Assembly (NCBI GenBank): GCA_036376915.1
Contig: DASUZK010000102.1
Coordinates: forward strand, 1 to 64,000
Source of the DNA: VRUE01 sp036376915
Lineage (GTDB): Bacteria > Actinomycetota > Thermoleophilia > Solirubrobacterales > 70-9
DNA length: 64,000 nt
Direction of reading: 5' to 3'
Shown: piece after piece, positions 56,068-64,000 of the stretch
Numbering within the stretch: the stretch's first letter is position 1
Layout of the letters: every line of letters starts with the position of its first letter
Program-made: the position numbers and the translations under genes
The notes under the pieces: generated by a model
Database searches by the model: none
Told to the model about the DNA's origin: nothing
The model's input: only the letters and a program-made list of their open reading frames with translations

Positions 56068-59000
56068 ATGGCGCAAACGGCGACCGTGCAGATCGAGATG
56101 CCCGAGATGGGCGAGTCGGTCACCGAGGGCATCGTGCTCGAGTGGCACGTCGCCGAGGGGGACTTCGTCCGCGAGGGGGACACGGTCGTCGAGGTGTCGA
56201 CGGACAAGGTCGACGCCGAGGTGCCGGCGCCTGCGGACGGCACCATCACCAAGCTGCTGGTTGCCGTCGACGACGAGGTTCCCGTGGGAGCCCCGATGGC
56301 TGAGATGGAGCGGGGTGAGGGCTCCTCCGAAGGTTCGAACGGGTCGGCCGCGGGGCCCGTCGCGGCCTCGGGGGGGCCTGCGGGCGGGGGCTCCGCCTCC
56401 GTTCTCGGCCCCCCCGAGTCCACGCCACCCGCGGATGAGGCGTCTAAAGCTCAAGCCCCCAGCGGTGACGGCGAAGTCCGGGCTACGCCTGTCGCGCGGC
56501 GTGTTGCTGAGGCCAATGGCGTCGACCTTGGCTCTGTAGCTGGTTCTGGGCCGGGGGCCAAGGTGACCAAGGGGGACGTGCTTGCGGCCGGGAACGGCGC
56601 GGGTCCGGCTGCCGTCGGCGAGGAGAAAGCTCTCAGGGGGCCGGCGGGGATGCTGGCTCAGGCTATGGACGAGTCGCTGGAGGTGCCCACGGCTACGTCG
56701 TTCCGGACCGTTGCGGTGGACACGCTCGATGCCAAGCGGAAAGCGCTGAACGGGTTGCTGAAGGAGCGGGGGATGAAGGTCTCCTTCACCCACCTGGTCG
56801 CCTGGGCGATCGTGCAGGCGGCGAAGCGGCACCCGGTGATGACGCGAGTCTTCGAGCGGCGCGAGGGCAAGCCGTTCGCGCTCGAGGGCGGACCGGTCAA
56901 CCTCGGCATCGCCGTCGACATCGAGCGCAAAGACGGCTCGCACAGCCTGATGGTGCCGGCCATCAAGGGAGCGGAGGGATTCGACTTCGCTCGCTTCCAC
57001 AGCTGCTATGAGGACCTGATCACCAAGACGCGGGAGAGCAAGCTCACCGCCGACGACTTCCAGGGCACCAACATCTCGCTGACCAACCCGGGCGGGATCG
57101 GCACCGTCGCCTCCGTGCCCCGCCTGATGAGCGGGCAGAGCGCGATCATCGCCACCGGGGCGATCGCCTACCCGCCCGAGTGGGCCCACGCCTCGCCGGA
57201 CCGCCTGCGCCAGCTCGGCGTCTCCAAGACGATGACGCTGACGTCGACCTACGACCACCGGGTGATCCAGGGGGCCGAGTCGGGCGCTTTCCTGCGCAGC
57301 ATCGAGCAGCTGCTGCAGGGCGAGGACGGCTTCTACGAGGGGGTCGCGGCGGACCTCGGAATCGACGCGGCGCCGATCTCATCCGCGCACCCGTCCTCCG
57401 CCTCGGCCCCGCCGCTCGGCGTCCAGCAGCAGACCGAGGAGATGGCCGTCACCGCCACCCAGCCCGACGAGGAGCTGCTGCAGGCGGTGCAGGCCGCTAC
57501 CTCACTGCTCAAGGGCTACCGCACGCACGGCCACCTCGCCGCCCGGCTCGATCCGCTCGGGCGAGAGCCAAAGGGCGACCCGGCGATCCAGCCCGAGAAG
57601 CTCAACCTGACGCCGGAGCTGATGGAGCGGATCCCCGCTTCGATCCTGCGCATCGGGGTGGCCGGCGAGACCCTGCTCGAGGCGCTGCCGCGGCTGCGCG
57701 AGGCCTACTGCGGCACGATCGCCTACCAGTTCGAGCACCTCTCCTCCCACCATCAGCGCACCTGGCTGCGCGAGATGGTCGAGACCGGGGCCTATCGCCA
57801 GCCGCTTGCCGACGAGGAGAAACGCCGCCTGCTACGCCGCCTGGTCGACGTCTTCGAGTTCGAGCGCTTCATCGAGAAGGCCTACCTTGGGCAGAAGATC
57901 TTCACGATCGAGGGGCTCGACGTCATCGTGCCGATGCTCGACGAGCTCGTCACCCTCGCGTATCGCGACGGTGCCGAGGAGGTCGTCTTCGGCATGGCCC
58001 ACCGCGGCCGGCTCAGCGTCCTCGCCCACAACCTCGGCCGCTCGGTCGAGTCGATCCTGGCCGAGTTCGAGGGCTCGAAGCAGATCGACGCGGTAAAGGC
58101 CGTCGCCGCGATCCCCCACGGGGGCACCGGCGACGTCAAGTATCACTACGGCCATCAGGGCGTCTACGAGAACAGCGAGGGCGAGAAGATCGCCGTCCGG
58201 CTCTACCCCAACCCCAGCCACCTCGAGTTCGTCAACCCGGTGGTCGAGGGCGCCACGCGCTTCCTCCAGTCCGACTTCGAGGGCTCGCGGATCGAGCACC
58301 AGGCCAAACGCGCGGTGCCGGTGCTGCTGCACGGCGACGCCGCCTTCCCGGGCCAGGGCGTGGTCGCCGAGACCCTCAACCTGCGCGCGCTGCGGGGCTA
58401 CACCACCGGCGGCACCGTCCACTTGATCCAGAACAACCAGGTGGGCTTCACCACGGACCCCGAGGACGCCCGCTCGACCCCCTACGCGGCCGACATGGCA
58501 AAGGGGTTCAACGTCCCGATCATCCACGTCAACGCCGACGACGTCGAGGCCTGCTCCTCCGCGATCCGGCTGGCGATGGCCTACCGCGAGCGCTGGGGCC
58601 AGGACATCGTCATCGACGTGATCGGGTACCGCCGCTACGGCCACAACGAGACCGACGAGCCCGCCTACACCCAGCCCCAGATCGCCGCCGAGATCAAGGC
58701 GCACCCGCCGGTCTCCGAGATCTACGCCGAGAAGCTCGTCGGCGAGGGCGTGATCGCCAAGGAGGACGTCGAGGCCTGTGCCGGCGAGCGCCACGACGAG
58801 ATGTCGGCGGCCCTGAAGAACCTCCGCCACAAGATGGAGCTGGGCGACTACGAGGACCCGACCGTGACCACCTCCAGCACCGGCGAGCTCGACCGCAGCG
58901 CCAGCCCCCCTGTCCAGACCGCCGTCCCGATCGAGAAGCTGCGCGAGCTGAACCGGGAGCTGATCGAGGTCCCGGAGAGCTTCACGATCCACCGCAAGCT

Positions 59001-60084
59001 GCGCAAGCCGCTCTCCAACCGGGTCGACGCGCTCGAGAGCGGTGGGATCGAGTTCGGCCACGCCGAGTCGCTCGCCTTCGCCTCGCTGCTGACCGAGGGC
59101 GTCCACATCCGCCTCACCGGGCAGGACACCGAGCGGGGCACCTTCTCGCACCGCCACCTCGTCCTGCACGACGAGAACACCGGCCTGGAGTACTGCCCGA
59201 TGCAGAACCTCGCTGACGCCGACGCGCCCTTCGAGCTCTACAACAGCCCGCTCTCGGAGATCGCCTGTCTCGGCTTCGAGTACGGCTACTCGGCGGCCAC
59301 CCCCAACTCGCTGATCCTCTGGGAGGCCCAGTTCGGCGACTTCGCCAACGCCGGCCAGGTGATCGTCGACAGCTTCATCGTCTCCGGCGAGGCCAAGTGG
59401 GGACAAACGAGCCGCCTCACTCTCCTCCTCCCCCACGGCTACGAGGGCTCGGGCCCCGAGCACTCCAGCGCCCGCATCGAGCGCTTCCTCGCCCTCGGCG
59501 CCGAGGGCAACATCCGCATCGCCAACCCGACCACCGCGGCGCAGTACTTCCACCTCCTCCGCCGACAGGCCCTGATCAAGAAGCCGCGCCCCCTGATCGT
59601 CTTCACTCCCAAGGGGCTGCTGCGCCTCGACCGCGCCGCCGCGACGTCGGAGCAGCTGACCGACGAACACTTCCACTTCATCCTCGACGACCCGCGCGCC
59701 GGCGAGCGCCGCGAGAAGGTCGAGCGCCTGATCCTCTGCACAGGCAAGGTCTACTTCGACCTCGACGCCAGCGAGCGGCGCGAGAGGGCCGAGAACGTGG
59801 CGATCGTCCGGGTCGAGCTGCTCTACCCGTTCGCCGAGGAGCAGTTGACCGAGCTGATCGCGACCTACCCGAACCTGAAGGAGATCACCTGGGTCCAGGA
59901 GGAGCCGCGCAACATGGGCTGCTGGAAGGTGATGTCCCGCCGCCTGCCCCACCTGCTGCCCGAGGGTGTCGAGCTCGACTACATCGGCCGCCCGACCCGG
60001 GCCAGCCCGGGAGAGGGCTACTCCGGGGCCCACGCGAGGGAGCAGGAGCGGATCGTGCTCACCGCGCTCACGCCTGGGGCCTGA
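56068..60084 (+). CDS. Multifunctional 2-oxoglutarate dehydrogenase: lipoyl + E2 succinyltransferase + E1 in one chain
   Basis: The 1338-residue protein reads, in order: lipoyl domain (residues 1-80, STDKVDAEVPAP with Lys47), repeat-derived linker (94-123), E1-binding domain (about 135-172, ATPVARRVAEANGVDL), E2 catalytic domain (about 190-425, ending STYDHRVIQGAESGAF) and thiamine-dependent E1 (about 470-1338, GMAHRGRLSVLAHN, HGDAAFPGQG, QNNQVGFTTDP). Mycobacterial Kgd has E2 and E1 but no lipoyl domain, so this chain may need no separate lipoyl carrier. It makes succinyl-CoA. It shares a divergent start region of 26 bp with the SDR gene; the next gene overlaps by 1 bp. Confidence 0.92.
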   Translation: MAQTATVQIEMPEMGESVTEGIVLEWHVAEGDFVREGDTVVEVSTDKVDAEVPAPADGTITKLLVAVDDEVPVGAPMAEMERGEGSSEGSNGSAAGPVAASGGPAGGGSASVLGPPESTPPADEASKAQAPSGDGEVRATPVARRVAEANGVDLGSVAGSGPGAKVTKGDVLAAGNGAGPAAVGEEKALRGPAGMLAQAMDESLEVPTATSFRTVAVDTLDAKRKALNGLLKERGMKVSFTHLVAWAIVQAAKRHPVMTRVFERREGKPFALEGGPVNLGIAVDIERKDGSHSLMVPAIKGAEGFDFARFHSCYEDLITKTRESKLTADDFQGTNISLTNPGGIGTVASVPRLMSGQSAIIATGAIAYPPEWAHASPDRLRQLGVSKTMTLTSTYDHRVIQGAESGAFLRSIEQLLQGEDGFYEGVAADLGIDAAPISSAHPSSASAPPLGVQQQTEEMAVTATQPDEELLQAVQAATSLLKGYRTHGHLAARLDPLGREPKGDPAIQPEKLNLTPELMERIPASILRIGVAGETLLEALPRLREAYCGTIAYQFEHLSSHHQRTWLREMVETGAYRQPLADEEKRRLLRRLVDVFEFERFIEKAYLGQKIFTIEGLDVIVPMLDELVTLAYRDGAEEVVFGMAHRGRLSVLAHNLGRSVESILAEFEGSKQIDAVKAVAAIPHGGTGDVKYHYGHQGVYENSEGEKIAVRLYPNPSHLEFVNPVVEGATRFLQSDFEGSRIEHQAKRAVPVLLHGDAAFPGQGVVAETLNLRALRGYTTGGTVHLIQNNQVGFTTDPEDARSTPYAADMAKGFNVPIIHVNADDVEACSSAIRLAMAYRERWGQDIVIDVIGYRRYGHNETDEPAYTQPQIAAEIKAHPPVSEIYAEKLVGEGVIAKEDVEACAGERHDEMSAALKNLRHKMELGDYEDPTVTTSSTGELDRSASPPVQTAVPIEKLRELNRELIEVPESFTIHRKLRKPLSNRVDALESGGIEFGHAESLAFASLLTEGVHIRLTGQDTERGTFSHRHLVLHDENTGLEYCPMQNLADADAPFELYNSPLSEIACLGFEYGYSAATPNSLILWEAQFGDFANAGQVIVDSFIVSGEAKWGQTSRLTLLLPHGYEGSGPEHSSARIERFLALGAEGNIRIANPTTAAQYFHLLRRQALIKKPRPLIVFTPKGLLRLDRAAATSEQLTDEHFHFILDDPRAGERREKVERLILCTGKVYFDLDASERRERAENVAIVRVELLYPFAEEQLTELIATYPNLKEITWVQEEPRNMGCWKVMSRRLPHLLPEGVELDYIGRPTRASPGEGYSGAHAREQERIVLTALTPGA
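56348..56434 (+). repeat. PAL-A palindrome in the oxoglutarate dehydrogenase linker
   Basis: The ends are CCGCGGGGCCCGTC and CGCCACCCGCGG. Arms TCGGGGGGGCC and GGCCCCCCCGA pair. The length of 87 bp equals 29 codons. It codes for a Gly/Ala/Pro/Ser-rich piece of a naturally flexible inter-domain linker. Confidence 0.8.
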
Positions 60085-60413
60085 TGCGCAAGCCCGTTCC
60101 CGGCCCCCTCTTCGTCTGGGTCAAGTGGCTCTCCTGGATCGAGCTGGCGGTCTTCGGCTTCCTGCTCCTGTTCTGGCTCCTGCCCGGGTTCGAGGTCGAG
60201 ACCATGGTCTTCGGCTGGGCCCACGGCCTCGGCTTCATCGTCCTCTGCCTCGTGATCTGGGTCGCCTGCGGCCGTCGCGAGGCGCCCTACACGCTCCTCG
60301 CGGCGACGCTCACGCCGGTGGGCCCGGTCGGCAGCGTGATCGGGATCGAGCTGATCGAACGCAAGGGATGGGGGATTGCGGATTCCCCGCAAAAAGTTGC
60401 GGAATCGCCGTAG
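60084..60413 (+). CDS. DUF3817-like small membrane protein
   Basis: The 109-residue protein starts at ATG 60084, overlapping the previous stop (TGATG). It has three hydrophobic segments (about residues 15-37, 42-60, 68-90) with WAHGLGFIVLCLVIWVA and a PVGPVGSVIGIELIERK end, fitting DUF3817. It is translationally coupled to the dehydrogenase. Function unknown. Confidence 0.65.
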   Translation: MRKPVPGPLFVWVKWLSWIELAVFGFLLLFWLLPGFEVETMVFGWAHGLGFIVLCLVIWVACGRREAPYTLLAATLTPVGPVGSVIGIELIERKGWGIADSPQKVAESP

Positions 60414-60632
60414 ACACGGCCTTACCGGCTTGACCGCGGGCATTCGGCGCGGTATAGGTAGTCGTTGACTGTTTCTCTGAGCAGTCCCGTTTAGGGGAAC
60501 GGCCGCGTCGGCATCCCTCCCTGGCTACCGACGCGCAGGTGCAGTGAGGGTCGCGCGGACCCCCCTGCCTCCCGCGGCCCTCCTGCATCTCACTTGCGGG
60601 TCGGAGCGGCGGCCCCTGTCAGACGAGACGAG
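60414..60632 (+). ncRNA. Gene-free region with a run of hairpins, candidate structured RNA
   Basis: Stems in order: GACTG/CAGTC (60466-60490), CCGTT/AACGG (60487-60502), CGCGTCGG/CCGACGCG (about 60505-60536) with a C-rich loop (CATCCCTCCCTGG), then GCGCGG/CCGCGG-type pairing near 60552-60580 with loop ACCCCCC. Two successive hairpins with C-rich loops recall the actinobacterial 6C RNA, but I cannot confirm a match. It lies between convergent gene ends and could also be a terminator region. Confidence 0.35.
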
Positions 60633-63443
<2,811 letters not shown>

Positions 63444-63489
63444 AGCTCCATCCTAGGAGGGCGGCGCCGCCGGTGATCCCCGCTGGCCT

Positions 63490-63645
63490 AGGCTATTGCC
63501 TTTAAAGAAGTTGGACTGAGGAAGCCGGTGGGAATCCGGCACGGCCCGCGCCACTGTGTCCCGCGGCCGCTGGAGCAGCGGGGAGCCAGACCACTCGGTT
63601 CGAACTCGACATCCTTGGGACGCGGCGACCCCAGGCGAACCGCTC
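63490..63645 (+). promoter_or_regulatory. Cobalamin (B12) riboswitch
   Basis: The conserved core is visible: GAGGAAGCCGGTGGGAATCC at 63518-63537, then GGCACGGCCCGCGCCACTGT (63538-63557), the GGGAGCCAGACC segment at 63581-63592 and a following stem before the downstream ATG at 63658. These are the class-defining junction sequences of adenosylcobalamin-type riboswitches. With GAGAGCC just before the ATG, control is likely at translation initiation or early termination of the next gene. Confidence 0.88.
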
Positions 63646-63657
63646 GAAGGGAGAGCC

Positions 63658-64000
63658 ATGTTCGCCCACGATTCCCAGGTCGTCCACCGCACCCGTTCCC
63701 CGCTAGTCGCGCTCGAGCGCCACCGGCTCGAACTTGATCCCGGAGTGCTCAGCACCGCGCGGCACGAGCTCCTGGCGGGTGAAGAGGCTGGGACCGATTT
63801 CCGCCTCGGATTCCTGCTCGGAGTCGAAGCGGAGGCGGGGCGGCACCCCGCCTGCCTGCGCCTCTCACGCAAGCTCCAGGAACAGACGCTCTGCCCGCTC
63901 GAAGAGGCAGATGGGATCTCCTTCGGTCTCTCGTTCCTGAAGCTCGCCATTGGCGACCCGCCAGCGGAGCGCGAGGGACCGCTCTACGAGGGTCCCCACC
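63658..64000 (+). CDS. Cobalamin-regulated protein of unknown function (partial, runs off the window)
   Basis: At least 114 codons from ATG 63658 (MFAHDSQVVHRTRSPLVALE), open to the window end. Visible parts are ERHRLELDPGVLSTARHELL, FRLGFLLGVEAEAGRHPACL and LSRKLQEQTLCPLEEA. I see no known domain, no signal peptide and no membrane segment. The riboswitch upstream implies that the product acts in B12 synthesis or transport, or substitutes for a B12-dependent enzyme. The full sequence is needed to classify it. Confidence 0.6.
   Translation, partial: MFAHDSQVVHRTRSPLVALERHRLELDPGVLSTARHELLAGEEAGTDFRLGFLLGVEAEAGRHPACLRLSRKLQEQTLCPLEEADGISFGLSFLKLAIGDPPAEREGPLYEGPH

Overview
This is a chromosomal window of high-GC actinobacterial DNA, most likely from class Thermoleophilia (order Solirubrobacterales or a close relative). 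Three things point there: the uniformly GC-rich wobble positions; a trio of secreted proteins (39530-41889) built on an LTYANV signal region followed by NAVTTAKIK-type repeats, a style I associate with this class; and a central metabolism of actinobacterial type (Kgd-like fused oxoglutarate dehydrogenase, AcnA-type aconitase, UbiA-type phosphoribosyltransferase). I see no tRNA or rRNA gene, CRISPR array, complete insertion sequence or prophage.

Layout. 1-9.8 kb holds two tandem S51 peptidases, a TetR regulator, an ECF sigma gene that looks cut at its 5' end by an AT-rich island, a lipoprotein, an SGNH protein with an OafA-type acyltransferase, a SpoIID-like protein and small membrane or VOC proteins. 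9.96-25.4 kb is a complete 14-gene complex I operon (nuoA-N) with an opposite-strand DUF4242 gene between nuoI and nuoJ. 25.5-38.1 kb carries an acyl-CoA synthetase, AEC transporter, nitrilase, a double-domain ThyX-like protein, a Phd/PIN toxin-antitoxin pair, a flippase-like membrane protein, a sulfotransferase and a RibD-C reductase. 38.2-47.2 kb has an acyl-CoA dehydrogenase, the NAVTTAKIK trio, an aminoglycoside-phosphotransferase-type protein, a histidine kinase/receiver pair, a DEAD-box helicase and a quinone oxidoreductase. 47.3-64 kb has a PfkB kinase, citrate synthase, UbiA prenyltransferase, FAD-linked oxidase, a double SDR/reductase, a 1338-residue lipoyl-E2-E1 oxoglutarate dehydrogenase fusion, aconitase, and a cobalamin riboswitch ahead of an unrecognised gene that runs off the window. 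Citrate synthase, aconitase and the oxoglutarate dehydrogenase supply the TCA cycle; complex I takes up its NADH.

The most unusual feature is a dense set of palindromic repeats in at least four families, named here PAL-A to PAL-D. Stem arms differ from copy to copy yet remain complementary within each copy, while short boxes at the ends or in the linkers are conserved. PAL-A (about 90 bp, ends CCGCGGGT/ACCCGCGG) sits in frame inside nuoC, nuoD and the oxoglutarate dehydrogenase linker and in four intergenic sites. PAL-B (26-28 bp arms) sits in frame in nuoG and forms the C-terminal tails of nuoJ and nuoM; a similar large palindrome follows citrate synthase. PAL-C (about 45 bp, AT-rich centre) abuts or supplies stop codons. 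PAL-D (two nested stems around GGCGGATACTCAAA) lies at gene ends. This resembles, by analogy only, the Rickettsia palindromic elements and REP sequences. I know of no description of these families, but I could not search.
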